From positions 65,680 through 129,679 of the forward strand of contig JAAUZI010000049.1 in NCBI GenBank assembly GCA_014804645.1: 64,000 bases of DNA, written 5' to 3'. The notes under the pieces were generated by a model. The model saw only the letters and a program-made list of their open reading frames with translations, searched no databases and had not been told where the DNA came from. The DNA is from Lachnospiraceae bacterium (lineage in GTDB: Bacteria; Bacillota; Clostridia; Lachnospirales; Lachnospiraceae). Of the stretch, positions 25,469 through 34,710 are shown in pieces; position 1 is the first letter of the stretch, and each line of letters begins with the position of its first letter. The position numbers were made by a program, and so were the translations under genes.

Positions 25469-25824
25469 TTTTATCAACGCTGCCCAAGACCTGGATATTT
25501 GATCTGGACGGGACGATACTGAAACACAACGGATATAAGCTGGACGGTGTGGACACATTGCTGGAGGGGGCCAAGGCATATCTGGACGGAATTCCCGCCG
25601 AGGACAAAATCGTCATCTTCACCTCGAGGACGGAGGCATACCGCCAACCGACGCTGGACTTCCTGCGGGAACAGGGGATACGGTATGACGAGATTCTGTT
25701 CGAGATGCCCATGGGGGAGCGAATCGTGGTGAACGATAGGAAACCGTCTGGCCTTAACATGGCTGTGGCGCTGAATATGGACAGAGATCGGTTTGAACTG
25801 CCGGAGGTGGTTCGGGAGCGGTGA
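25453..25824 (+). CDS. Small HAD-family phosphatase
   Basis: 123 aa. HAD motif I IFDLDGTILKHNG (residues 15-27), motif II IFTSRTEAY and a C-terminal VVNDRKPSGLNMA acting as motif IV. Very short cap. Such enzymes often sit in nucleotide-sugar clusters, dephosphorylating an intermediate. Last gene of the operon; its stop codon lies inside the terminator stem. Confidence 0.75.
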   Translation: MEQKLILSTLPKTWIFDLDGTILKHNGYKLDGVDTLLEGAKAYLDGIPAEDKIVIFTSRTEAYRQPTLDFLREQGIRYDEILFEMPMGERIVVNDRKPSGLNMAVALNMDRDRFELPEVVRER

Positions 25825-25848
25825 CGTGAGAGGCAGTCACCGCTTTTT
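25817..25848 (+). terminator. Terminator of the glycan operon
   Basis: Perfect stem AGCGGTGAC / GTCACCGCT with a 10-base loop, followed by TTTT. It overlaps the end of the last operon gene. Confidence 0.85.
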
Positions 25849-25972
25849 GATTGTTTCTTTGGCAATCATGCTATGGACATGGCATTAAAAAGATGATATG
25901 CTCTTTACTAAGATTACTATATTATCAAAGGCCAATGTGAAAGGGGAAATAATTTACAAAGGGGGAATTATT

Positions 25973-27112
25973 ATGGTACGAAGTTTTCTGGCTGTTGGAC
26001 AAGGAGCGTTTTATTGTGAATGCTTTAGGGCGAATCCCAATAATGTAAATGTTGTATATGATTGCGGGTCTTCGACGGATAAAAACATTCTAGAAGGCGC
26101 AATAAAAAATAATTTTTACCAGGGGGAAGAAATCGCGGCGCTATTTATATCGCATTTACATGAAGATCATATAAACGGAATCCCTTTTTTGCTGAGACAT
26201 TGCAAAGTAAAGAAAATATATTTCCCGCTGATAGCATCGAATAACAAAAAAATATTGGACATCTATAATGATATAAATGGCATACGGGGTTTTACCGCAG
26301 ACTTCTTGAGAAATCCGGGGCGAGCAATTCGAGCTTTACAAATAGGCTATAGACCGGAATTAATCGGTATTCGAGAGCAGGGACAAGAGTCTTACGAAAG
26401 GGAGTTAGAGTTTCTGGTAGAACGAGAAGAAGACATTCGCATATTGGAGTCGGGACACAATGTTTTTGCGGATATGAATCTGCCGCCTCAAATACATGGG
26501 GAGTGGCTATATATTCCTTTCAATTTTAGACGTAAGAGTCGGATAGAAAAGTTAAAAGATAATTTGAAAACTCAGTTTGGAAGACCGGTTACAGAGGAAG
26601 AGATGGAACATATGTGGCGAGATACATCTCAGGCGGGTAACAGCGATCGGCAAAAAATTATAGCGGCATATAAGGGCGTGCCAGGAAAGCTAAATGTTAA
26701 CTCGATGACCTTGTTCTCGGGTGAAAAAGAATATAATTTAAGGCAATGCCTAGACACACAGTGCATGAGGGGGTGTAAAAATCCGTGTTGGTGTTTTCAA
26801 TCGAAACCATCGGGATGTTTATATACGGGTGATTATGATGCATCAGGCCAGGAAAAGTGGGAACAGTTGGAAACGGCCTATAAAGAGTATTGGAAATTCA
26901 TAGGATGTATTCAATTACCTCACCATGGTTCTAAACATAATTTTAATATTAATTTTCTAAATATGAATGCATATTTTGTTGTTTCTGCTGGTTTTTCAAA
27001 TCAGTTTCAACATCCTCATGCAAGTGTAGTTAAGGCGTTTCTGTTAAATCGTAAAATGCTTTTTGTTGTTACCGAGCAGGTAGGAAGTAGTCTGCATTTA
27101 TGGGTGGAATGA
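25973..27112 (+). CDS. MBL-fold metallo-hydrolase, ComEC-like, first gene of a candidate defence cassette
   Basis: 379 aa from ATG 25973, with AAGGGGGAA upstream. Zinc-site motif HLHEDH at 61-66, then GDYDASG at 286-292, PHHGS at 316-320 and a final HPHAS near 347. The fold and the HHG motif resemble ComEC C-terminal and other phosphodiesterase-type MBL enzymes, so a nucleotide or nucleic-acid substrate is plausible. Odd: a cysteine-rich insert (Cys259, 264, 268, 272, 274, 282) precedes GDYDASG and could bind metal. AT-rich compared with the gene before it. A hairpin separates it from the methyltransferase gene. Confidence 0.8.
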   Translation: MVRSFLAVGQGAFYCECFRANPNNVNVVYDCGSSTDKNILEGAIKNNFYQGEEIAALFISHLHEDHINGIPFLLRHCKVKKIYFPLIASNNKKILDIYNDINGIRGFTADFLRNPGRAIRALQIGYRPELIGIREQGQESYERELEFLVEREEDIRILESGHNVFADMNLPPQIHGEWLYIPFNFRRKSRIEKLKDNLKTQFGRPVTEEEMEHMWRDTSQAGNSDRQKIIAAYKGVPGKLNVNSMTLFSGEKEYNLRQCLDTQCMRGCKNPCWCFQSKPSGCLYTGDYDASGQEKWEQLETAYKEYWKFIGCIQLPHHGSKHNFNINFLNMNAYFVVSAGFSNQFQHPHASVVKAFLLNRKMLFVVTEQVGSSLHLWVE

Positions 27113-27118
27113 CGAATG

Positions 27119-27152
27119 AAAAGTTCCGGGACAAGAGTTTCCGGAACTTTTC
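27119..27152 (+). terminator. Hairpin after the MBL gene
   Basis: Perfect stem AAAGTTCCGG / CCGGAACTTT around an 11-base loop, followed by a T-rich stretch (TCTACTTGTT). A partial terminator is plausible; the genes beyond have no clear separate promoter. Confidence 0.6.
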
Positions 27153-27252
27153 TACTTGTTATTTCAACCATTATGGTGTATCATAAAACCAGCATTTTCT
27201 TCAACTTTTGTATTACAGTAACCGGCAGAGGAAAAACAAGGCAGGAATTAAG

Positions 27253-28668
27253 ATGGCAAATAATTGTAAAATATTTACCCCATCGGGATATGTGGAGGAA
27301 TTGTTGGACGCGGTCGGGTATCGGGGAAAACTTTATGGAAAAAGTATATTGGAAAATTCTTGCGGAGATGGTAACATTCTTGTAGAGATAGTGCGGAGAT
27401 ACATATTATCCTGTCGTAAAATGCAGAAAAGCAACAAAGAGATCAAAGAAGGGTTAGAAACAGATATATGGGGCATAGAACTGGAGCATGTCCATGCAGC
27501 GCAGTGCAGGAAAAATCTTAGTGCAATAGCCAAAGAATTGGGGATACAACATGTAGTGTGGAACATTATCGAAGGGGACTACCTACGCTTACAACTAAGC
27601 AGGCAGTTTCATTTTATTATCGGAAATCCTCCTTATATTGTATATCGTGATATTGAGGAGATCGACAGAAAATATCTGAAAGATAATTTTACTAGTTGTA
27701 AAAAAGGTAAATTCGATTATTACTATGCCTTTGTGGAAAAAGCTTTATCGGAATTGGCGAAAAATGGGAAAATGTCATATATTATCCCGTATAGCATTTA
27801 TAAAAATGTGTACGCGAGTAATCTAAGAGAATTGATCAAGCCATACCTGAAAAAAATATTTGATTATACCTATCAGAATAAATTTCCGGGAATTACTACT
27901 TCCTCAACGATTTTATTATTGCAGAAACGGCGTAGCACGCGGTTTTTCTATATGGACGTGATGACAGGAAGGCAAATGGAAATAAGTAAGCTGGATTTGG
28001 CGGAGAAATGGAAATTTGATGTCTCTGAGCCTGATACTGGAAAATTTAGATTTGGGGATTTCTTTTATGTAAATAATACTGTGGCAACTTTGTGTAATGA
28101 TGCCTTTGTGCTTGAAAATTACAAAAGAGACGGTGATTTCTATGTCTTACCCAACGGAGAGAAGATAGAGGCCGAGCTCGTGAGACCGGCAGTGAGTAAA
28201 AGGAGAGGGAAGAATTCAAATAGTTTAGCCATTATATTTCCGTACTATTATGTAGATGATACCCCTTGCCATTATACCGAGGAGGAGTTTGCCAACAAAT
28301 TCCCCTGCGCGGTAAAACATTTATTACGTTATAAGAATCGTCTGCAGGAGAGGGCATCCGATAAAAAAGCGCTGTGGTTTGAGTATGGGAGAAGTCAGGC
28401 AATCACTAAGATAAATAGAGAGAAATTAGTTATGCCATCTATCACTTCTTCTAAAGTAAATGTTACTCTGGAAGAGGAGAATGTAATTCCGTGCGCGGGT
28501 TTCTTTATAACCAAAAAGGGTAATCATTCTCTTGAATGTGCAAAAAAAATATTGGAAAGCCAATACTTTTATGATTATCTGAAAAATATTGGAATATTTA
28601 CAACTGGAAAATCCAGACGTATTACGGTAAAAGATATCGCAGAGTACAGATTTGAAAGCTGGGAGTGA
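27253..28668 (+). CDS. N6-adenine DNA methyltransferase (Eco57I/TaqI-like)
   Basis: 471 aa from ATG 27253 (AGGA six bases upstream). SAM-binding motif I ENSCGDGNILVE at 34-45 and catalytic NPPY at 125-128, followed by a large target-recognition region. It resembles the methylase part of type IIG Eco57I enzymes but has no obvious nuclease domain. In this cassette it may mark self DNA for the HNH nuclease two genes on. Overlaps the upstream edge of the next gene's ribosome site; transcription is clearly shared. Confidence 0.85.
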   Translation: MANNCKIFTPSGYVEELLDAVGYRGKLYGKSILENSCGDGNILVEIVRRYILSCRKMQKSNKEIKEGLETDIWGIELEHVHAAQCRKNLSAIAKELGIQHVVWNIIEGDYLRLQLSRQFHFIIGNPPYIVYRDIEEIDRKYLKDNFTSCKKGKFDYYYAFVEKALSELAKNGKMSYIIPYSIYKNVYASNLRELIKPYLKKIFDYTYQNKFPGITTSSTILLLQKRRSTRFFYMDVMTGRQMEISKLDLAEKWKFDVSEPDTGKFRFGDFFYVNNTVATLCNDAFVLENYKRDGDFYVLPNGEKIEAELVRPAVSKRRGKNSNSLAIIFPYYYVDDTPCHYTEEEFANKFPCAVKHLLRYKNRLQERASDKKALWFEYGRSQAITKINREKLVMPSITSSKVNVTLEEENVIPCAGFFITKKGNHSLECAKKILESQYFYDYLKNIGIFTTGKSRRITVKDIAEYRFESWE

Positions 28669-28673
28669 TATAC

Positions 28674-31181
28674 ATGGGGAAGATTACCTTCGAAGTAGGC
28701 GCAAAGGCCGCCAGACTTATAGGCCGGGAAAATATAGCTGATGTAGACGGCGCTCTCATTGAATTGATCAAAAACGCATATGATGCAGATGCGTCTTGCG
28801 TTTGCGTCTGGTTTGATATGCCGTTTCCATATGTCCCTTATGAGATACCTGCGCAAAAAATACAGCAGATTCTAAAGGATGAAGATCAAAAAAAGGTCTT
28901 GAACTATTATGAGAAATCTGCACAAGGCGGTTATAAGAAAAAAGAAGATATAACAGAAGAGGAAAATGAAGAGTTACGCAGGGTGTTCGCAAATTATAAC
29001 TGTCTGATCATCGCGGATAACGGTATTGGCATGTCCTTATCTGATGTACAGACCAAGTGGATGTATATAGGTACAAGCGATAAGGAGATTAATTACACAA
29101 GTGAAAAGGGCAGGATAAAAACCGGCGCAAAGGGAATTGGACGTTTTGCGCTGGATAAGCTGTCGGTCATTTCACAAATGTATACAAAGAGCAAAGAAGA
29201 TAAATTGGTCAACTGGAGTATCAATTGGGAACAATTCGAGAATTCAAAGCTTTTAAATCAGATTGCCGCGGAAATAAATCAGACAGAAGATTGCTATGCG
29301 CAGATTGTGGAGAATCTTATCGGCAGTAAATTTCCCCAAGCATTTTCGGATGGACATGAGTGGGGCAGAGGAACAACGATCGTACTTTCGCCAATCAGAG
29401 AAGAGTGGACTATGCGACTCTTTGAAAAGGTAAATACAAATATGAAGAGCATAAATCCGCTTGGAACAGTGGATCCATTCAAAGTGTTTATTCATAATGA
29501 GTATTATCCGGAATATAATTATGAGACTAGTGACGTGTCGATCAGCGTGAAAGACTATGACTATAAAATAACAGCCAGATTTGATGGTGAGAAGAAACTC
29601 ACAGTGACATTGGGACGAAATGAAGTAGATATACATAAGAAAAAGGTGTTATTTAAAGAATATGAGAAGATAGTGAGCCTTGATTCATTTTGGGCAAGGC
29701 CTTATTTCGATAAAGAAAACTGTCATCGTGAACAGTATGAGCAGGATATTGTCATAGAGAGAGAGATGGCGGATGTGTTAAAGGACGATCCAGCCAAAAT
29801 ACGCAATGTAGGCCCTTTTTTGGCAGAGTTATTTTTTGTTAAAAGTCAGAAGAGTGATGTAGAGATTATCAAACCAGTTGCAGCGAAAAGCAGGAAAGAA
29901 TTACTCTCAAAATTTTCAGGAATAAAGATATATCGGGATAGATTTAAGGTTCGGCCATACGGCGATGCGGGGAGTCATTTTGACTGGCTGGAGTTGGGAA
30001 AACGGCAGGCGGAAAGCCCCGGAGGCGTCGGAAGCGCCAGCGGTTCATGGCGTGTTCTGGCATACCAATTGATAGGACAGGTCGCGATCGGTCGGGAGAC
30101 AAATCCGGCTCTATATGATATGGCAAACCGTGAGGGGCTGACATTGAATGATGAGTATCAGATATTTGTAGATATTCTTCAGGAGGCAATCCATGTGTTT
30201 GAGACGGACAGACAAGGATTTTACCGTGAGTATATGCGATGGCATGATGAGACGGAGAAGTCCTTTGGAAAGGATGCCAATATTCGCGCGGAGGCAGTAG
30301 CAAATTATACGGGAGTGATGTCATCGAAAACGAAGGCGGAAAATGAGGAAAGCGGAGGCGCAGGGCAGAGTAGTCAGGAAAATAGATATACGGACGAGGA
30401 ATATCAAAAGACAGTGTATCATTTGATGCAGGAAGTTCAGGAAACCCTGAATGCAAAGCAAATTCTCCAACTGCTCAGTTCATCGGGATTGATTTTAAAT
30501 ACGTTTTTTCACGAGTTCAGAGGTATACAGGCACATTATGGTTCCAGGGCGGCGCAACTTACGCATCGAATCAATTACATGGTCGAGAACGAAAACTTGC
30601 ATCCTAGTTTTATTTATGATCCTTTTCTTATTATTGACAAGATGAGGACGACAGATGATGTATTGGCCCTATGGCTCAAGGTCGCCATGGAAGGAGTTCA
30701 AAAGGGAAAACTGCAGTCGGAACAGATATGCATTGGGAAAGAAATTGAAAACATAGTAAAAATGTGGGAGGAATTATTAGGCTCAAAAGATATTGCTATG
30801 GAATATGAGGATGGTACGGATGCCGAAACGACATATGGGATGGCAAAGGCCGATTTATATATTATTCTGAATAATTTCTTTTTGAATTCAGTATATTTCT
30901 TGGAAAAGACGAAAAATCCGGACAGGAAGATAGTGGTTGTCATAAAAGAGCAAGAAGGTCACTTCTGTCTAACCTTGTGGAATAATGGTCCGGAACTTGA
31001 CGCAAAATATAATGGAGTTCCGGAGCGCATTTTTGAATTGGGAGAAACCAGCAAAGATGCAGAGGAGGGTACCGGGATTGGACTCTGGATCGTGCGAGAG
31101 ACGGTCGAACGGTATGACGGTATGATCGAGGTATCTGATCAACAACAAGGTTTTGGACTGGATATTTATCTGAAAAAGTAG
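28674..31181 (+). CDS. Double-GHKL ATPase: MORC/Hsp90-like N-terminus and histidine-kinase-like C-terminus
   Basis: 835 aa from ATG 28674 (GGGAG eight bases upstream). The N-terminal GHKL ATPase has the N-box ELIKNAYDADA (30-40), DNGIGM (115-120) and the lid GAKGIGRFA (151-159), as in MORC or Hsp90-like proteins. Around residue 600 ILNTFFHEFRGIQ resembles a histidine-kinase H-box (His-Glu-x-Arg). A second GHKL domain follows: NNFFLNSVYFL as N-box, WNNGPELD as D-box, GTGIGLWIVRE as G-box. No sensor or membrane segment is seen. The next gene is a receiver protein, so phosphotransfer is plausible. Confidence 0.85.
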   Translation: MGKITFEVGAKAARLIGRENIADVDGALIELIKNAYDADASCVCVWFDMPFPYVPYEIPAQKIQQILKDEDQKKVLNYYEKSAQGGYKKKEDITEEENEELRRVFANYNCLIIADNGIGMSLSDVQTKWMYIGTSDKEINYTSEKGRIKTGAKGIGRFALDKLSVISQMYTKSKEDKLVNWSINWEQFENSKLLNQIAAEINQTEDCYAQIVENLIGSKFPQAFSDGHEWGRGTTIVLSPIREEWTMRLFEKVNTNMKSINPLGTVDPFKVFIHNEYYPEYNYETSDVSISVKDYDYKITARFDGEKKLTVTLGRNEVDIHKKKVLFKEYEKIVSLDSFWARPYFDKENCHREQYEQDIVIEREMADVLKDDPAKIRNVGPFLAELFFVKSQKSDVEIIKPVAAKSRKELLSKFSGIKIYRDRFKVRPYGDAGSHFDWLELGKRQAESPGGVGSASGSWRVLAYQLIGQVAIGRETNPALYDMANREGLTLNDEYQIFVDILQEAIHVFETDRQGFYREYMRWHDETEKSFGKDANIRAEAVANYTGVMSSKTKAENEESGGAGQSSQENRYTDEEYQKTVYHLMQEVQETLNAKQILQLLSSSGLILNTFFHEFRGIQAHYGSRAAQLTHRINYMVENENLHPSFIYDPFLIIDKMRTTDDVLALWLKVAMEGVQKGKLQSEQICIGKEIENIVKMWEELLGSKDIAMEYEDGTDAETTYGMAKADLYIILNNFFLNSVYFLEKTKNPDRKIVVVIKEQEGHFCLTLWNNGPELDAKYNGVPERIFELGETSKDAEEGTGIGLWIVRETVERYDGMIEVSDQQQGFGLDIYLKK

Positions 31182-31193
31182 CGGAGGTAGAAT

Positions 31194-31850
31194 ATGTATC
31201 GCATAGGCATGATAGAAGATGACAAGGCAGAAGCAAGTTCGGTTATGCTGTCTCTTGTTCATAATGCGGGGCAATTGGGAGAAGAATCTTTTATACTATA
31301 TGAATTGGAAAAAAAAGAGAATTTTCGCCAAGAACTCTTTGAAAAGTTGATAAAGGATGTACAAAATGGCAGGATACAATGCCTGATTGTTGATTATAAA
31401 CTTGATACTCTAGACGAGGTGTTGGAGGGAATCGAAGTGGTTAATTATATGCACGAAGTCGTGCCGGAGTTTCCGGTGGTCATTCTTACAGATGTTCCGG
31501 AAAGGAGCAAGGAAAATGATAAGGCGGATCCTGACAAGGTATATGCTAAAGAAATCTTCATGAAACCGGATGATGTGGAAACAAAGGAAATGGTTTATCA
31601 TATCATACGGAACATTGAACGGTACACAAAGAAGAGAGCGGAACTGGAAATCAGAAGAATGCAAGTATTGGATAAGGTTGTTGATGATTCCGAATATGAA
31701 GATGAAACATATGGTGAACTATTGAAAATAGAACAGGAGTTAAGCAAATATGTTCCGATCGAAATGACAGGAATCGATCAGGCATACGATATGAAAAGTA
31801 TGCGCGAAGGTTTGGAAATGCTCAGGGAATATAAAAGTCTATTGGAGTAA
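31194..31850 (+). CDS. Receiver-domain protein (response regulator without a recognised output domain)
   Basis: 218 aa. Receiver hallmarks: acidic pocket EDD at 8-10, phospho-acceptor Asp67 in CLIVDYKL, Thr99 in VILTD and Lys124 in FMKP. About 75 C-terminal residues are charged and helical, with no DNA-binding domain recognised. GGAGG SD. Directly follows the kinase-like gene, so it is its likely partner and may pass the signal to the HNH protein. Confidence 0.82.
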   Translation: MYRIGMIEDDKAEASSVMLSLVHNAGQLGEESFILYELEKKENFRQELFEKLIKDVQNGRIQCLIVDYKLDTLDEVLEGIEVVNYMHEVVPEFPVVILTDVPERSKENDKADPDKVYAKEIFMKPDDVETKEMVYHIIRNIERYTKKRAELEIRRMQVLDKVVDDSEYEDETYGELLKIEQELSKYVPIEMTGIDQAYDMKSMREGLEMLREYKSLLE

Positions 31851-31859
31851 TAAGAAGAA

Positions 31860-32489
31860 ATGACAAATGATTTCAAGAAACATACAATTATAAGAAAATG
31901 TGACAAAAAATACAAAGACTATAATAAATATAAGCTATATTTGAAAGAGGATTTTAAAAATCGCTGTGCTTATTGTAATATGCATGATGAGTGGGTTAAG
32001 CCATTACCGTTTCAAATAGATCACTTTATACCCCGGGCAAGTTTTCAAAAGGCAGGAAGAGTCGATTTGGATAATGATTATCGAAATCTTATGTATTCTT
32101 GTCCTGTATGCAATCGGTTAAAAAGTGACGCGTTCACAGGAGAGATAGGGACGGATAAAATACAAAATCCATTTTTTTACAATCCGGTTGATACCGATTA
32201 TAATACAATTTTTACTCGTGATGAAATGGGAAGAATACAGTCGCAAGATAAACTTGGAAAAGACATGATCAAAAGGCTACAGTTATATCGCCCGACGAAA
32301 CAGATGGCCTGGTTTCTTGACGAACTGAAACTGGTCTATGATGGGATCGGAAGAAAATTGAAAATGGAATCAGACAGCAAAAAAAGAGAAAAACTGGAAT
32401 GTGCCTATAATAAAATAGGCAATGCACTGTTCCAGAAATCTCGATTTTTTGTACATAGTTATGAAACTGAGAAAACCACAAAAAAATAA
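31860..32489 (+). CDS. HNH endonuclease
   Basis: 209 aa. Zinc-ribbon-type HNH core: Cys36-x2-Cys39, IDHFIP with catalytic His55, asparagines 72 and 77, and CPVCNRLKSD with Cys81 and Cys84. It cleaves DNA in many restriction and defence systems. About 120 C-terminal residues are of unknown role. The gene starts ten bases after the receiver gene and ends the AT-rich cassette; the next gene is GC-rich and unrelated. Confidence 0.88.
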   Translation: MTNDFKKHTIIRKCDKKYKDYNKYKLYLKEDFKNRCAYCNMHDEWVKPLPFQIDHFIPRASFQKAGRVDLDNDYRNLMYSCPVCNRLKSDAFTGEIGTDKIQNPFFYNPVDTDYNTIFTRDEMGRIQSQDKLGKDMIKRLQLYRPTKQMAWFLDELKLVYDGIGRKLKMESDSKKREKLECAYNKIGNALFQKSRFFVHSYETEKTTKK

Positions 32490-32545
32490 ACAAACTGAAC
32501 CAGATGAGGGAGGTTGGCGCAACTCCTTACAGAAAGGACTCTAAC

Positions 32546-33484
32546 ATGCAAGAAAACTACGACGTACTGATCGTCACCACAGCGAAAGACTATCTGCGGC
32601 TGCAGTGCAATTATCCGCGACTAATTCAAAATATGCCCGGCAGGCGGCTGGTGTTTGTGGGCAATGAGGAAGTGGGACAGCTGGTGGCGGAGAGCGGCCT
32701 GGGAGAGCGGGCGGGCTTTCTGCCGGAGGATGCGGTCATTCCCTTTGACGCCGTACATAGCGTGATGAAAAAAGCGCTGGGCAGGGAGGACGTGCCCAGA
32801 GGGGTGACAGGCTGGTATTACCAGCAGTTTCTCAAGATGCAATACTCCGCGCAGTGCCAGGATGAATATTATCTGATGTGGGACGGGGACACAGTGCCCT
32901 GCAAGGCCTTTTCCATGTTTTCCCAGGAGACCGGTCAGCCCTATCTGGATCTGAAACATGAATACCATGAAGAGTATTTTCGGACGCTGGAAAAGCTGCT
33001 GCCGGGTATGCACAAGTGCATTCAGCAGTCCTTTATCGCCGAGCATATGCTGATAAACCGGGAGATCATGCAGAATCTGATCCGGGACATGGAGGCCAAC
33101 GCACAGATTCCGGGGGAGCTTTTCTACGAAAAAATTATCCATGCCATCCCACCGGAGCGGCTGGTCAGCAACAGTTTCAGCGAGTTTGAGACCTATGGGA
33201 CCTATGTGGCGTTCCGCCGCCCCATGGCCTACAAGCTGCGAAACTGGAACTCGTTCCGCTACGCGGGAGAATTTCTGGACCCCTATACGATTGACGACGA
33301 GGATTACGAATGGCTGGGAAAGAGCTTTGACGCCCTGTCCTTTGAGAAGGGGCACAGCGTGCGCCCCGATCATCGGAATCTGTTTGACAACAAGGAGTAT
33401 CAGAGCAAGCTGTCCGCCCGCCAGATGCTGGAGATTGCTCAGGAGGAGTTCAAGGACAGCTATATGGAGGTTTGGGAGAACTGA
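32546..33484 (+). CDS. DUF6492-type glycosyltransferase-like protein
   Basis: 312 aa from ATG 32546 (AAAGGA upstream). The GT-A-like core has LIVTTAKDYLRLQ, then YYLMWDGDTVPC with a DGD metal motif near residue 115, and NREIMQNL. Family members occur in surface polysaccharide clusters, and a glycosyltransferase function is assumed. GC content is clearly higher than in the cassette before it. It is convergent with the SGNH gene. Confidence 0.7.
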   Translation: MQENYDVLIVTTAKDYLRLQCNYPRLIQNMPGRRLVFVGNEEVGQLVAESGLGERAGFLPEDAVIPFDAVHSVMKKALGREDVPRGVTGWYYQQFLKMQYSAQCQDEYYLMWDGDTVPCKAFSMFSQETGQPYLDLKHEYHEEYFRTLEKLLPGMHKCIQQSFIAEHMLINREIMQNLIRDMEANAQIPGELFYEKIIHAIPPERLVSNSFSEFETYGTYVAFRRPMAYKLRNWNSFRYAGEFLDPYTIDDEDYEWLGKSFDALSFEKGHSVRPDHRNLFDNKEYQSKLSARQMLEIAQEEFKDSYMEVWEN

Positions 33485-33487
33485 CGT

Positions 33488-34495
33488 CTACAATATTTTC
33501 TGCCACTGCGGTAAAGCCAGCGGGAGCGCGGCCTGCCCCAGGTGGCAGTGATCCGGGGAATAATACTCATTCCGCGTGAGAAAATCCGGCGTAATCAGTT
33601 CCGGAAAAATAGACAGGAAGGGCATGTTGTTCTGTTCGCAGAACCGGGCCAGCTCCAGATTGAAGTAGGCGGTAGCCATATTGCGCTCCACTTCGGTTCC
33701 GTTGCGGGGGAAGTTGGGGTCCACCGGGCACGCCTCGCTCTGGGAGGCCACGGGTCCCCAGCAGGACACCTGATAGCCCAGCTCCCGCAGGCACAGGAGG
33801 AACGCAAAATACTGCGCCAGAATATCGTCTATGATATTCTGATAGGGCCTCTGCTGCTGCGCCGCCTGCTTGAACACATGTACACGGATATCGATCTCGC
33901 CGAGACAGCACAGGATACGGGCATGGGGCCGGATAAAGTTCTGAAACAGGTATTCCGCCTTTTCCCGGAACCGGAATGTAGTGTCATAGCGGTTGCTGTT
34001 GTAGGCCAGGCATGGTCCTAAGTGCAGCGGAGTAAAGGGATAGGGCGCACAGCTCGGGCAGACGTTGATATTCTGCCCTATGGGGAGGAAGGTCAATTCC
34101 TCGTTGCCGCTGAAAAAATTCACATGAGAATCGCCCAACACCACGACGGTATTTTCCCTGTGGTGGCGCAGGCATGCGTGGTCAAAATTGGCCTGTTCCA
34201 GCAAAGGGTCTGTGTACGCAGGGTCCGGCAGAGCCTGCAGGACGAAAATGGCCTGCCGGAAACGGGAGAGCACTTCTACCGCATCGCCATCCGCCGCATA
34301 CCGGCGCATCTCCTCTATCAGCTCCCCAAACAGCGCATCCCTGCGTTGAATTTGCTCCGGTGTGTAGAGCTTGTTGCGATATTCCAGTTCCGTCAGCAAA
34401 CACAACTGAATGTCTTCCCAAGGCAACTTGGAGAGGACGAAGGGATTAGCCGTTATGGAGTTGACAAGCCCCTGTAGAATTTCAATAGTCCGCAT
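33488..34495 (-). CDS. SGNH/GDSL-like protein with N-terminal helical domain
   Basis: 335 aa from ATG 34495 (AGGTGG eight bases upstream; the frame upstream of it lacks a good start). Residues 1-90 form a helical domain (LPWEDIQLCLLTELEYRN) shared with the FkbM protein at 34711. The rest has VVLGDSHVNFF as the SGNH catalytic serine block and YYSPDHCHLG as the DxxH block. It is probably an esterase or acyl-modifying enzyme for a surface glycan, or a catalytically altered relative. Confidence 0.65.
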   Translation of the reverse strand: MRTIEILQGLVNSITANPFVLSKLPWEDIQLCLLTELEYRNKLYTPEQIQRRDALFGELIEEMRRYAADGDAVEVLSRFRQAIFVLQALPDPAYTDPLLEQANFDHACLRHHRENTVVVLGDSHVNFFSGNEELTFLPIGQNINVCPSCAPYPFTPLHLGPCLAYNSNRYDTTFRFREKAEYLFQNFIRPHARILCCLGEIDIRVHVFKQAAQQQRPYQNIIDDILAQYFAFLLCLRELGYQVSCWGPVASQSEACPVDPNFPRNGTEVERNMATAYFNLELARFCEQNNMPFLSIFPELITPDFLTRNEYYSPDHCHLGQAALPLALPQWQKIL

Positions 34496-34538
34496 AAAAT
34501 ACACCACCTGTCTTTGAACCGTGTATCGGTTTTTTCTA

Positions 34539-34567
34539 ATTTTAGCACAAAGGGAAAGACTGTACAA
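34539..34567 (-). promoter_or_regulatory. Promoter of the SGNH gene
   Basis: On the minus strand TTGTAC (34562-34567) and TAAAAT (34539-34544) are 17 bases apart, about 45 bases before the start codon. Confidence 0.6.
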
Positions 34568-34618
34568 GTCAAAGCCCGGGAAGTCGGAACTATACTGACT
34601 AATGTTAAGATTTTTAAG

Positions 34619-34668
34619 TTTCCGCACAGCACATGTCGCATAATCGGGCAACATGCACCGTGCGGAAA
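34619..34668 (+). promoter_or_regulatory. Leader hairpin upstream of the FkbM gene
   Basis: TTTCCGCAC (34619-34627) pairs with GTGCGGAAA (34660-34668), with an inner ATGT/ACAT helix. No T-run follows. Its 3 prime arm merges into the repeated leader element at 34661-34693. Confidence 0.6.
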
Positions 34669-34693
34669 GGAAAATCTAATCGTTAGTGAGTAT
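34661..34693 (+). repeat. Copy A of a repeated 33-base leader element
   Basis: Starts TGCGGAAAGGAAAATCTAAT and ends GAGTAT. It is identical to 52834-52866 at 31 of 33 positions. Both copies lie directly after a hairpin and just before the AAGGAG ribosome site of a gene. Confidence 0.8.
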
Positions 34694-34710
34694 GAAAATA
34701 AGGAGAGATT

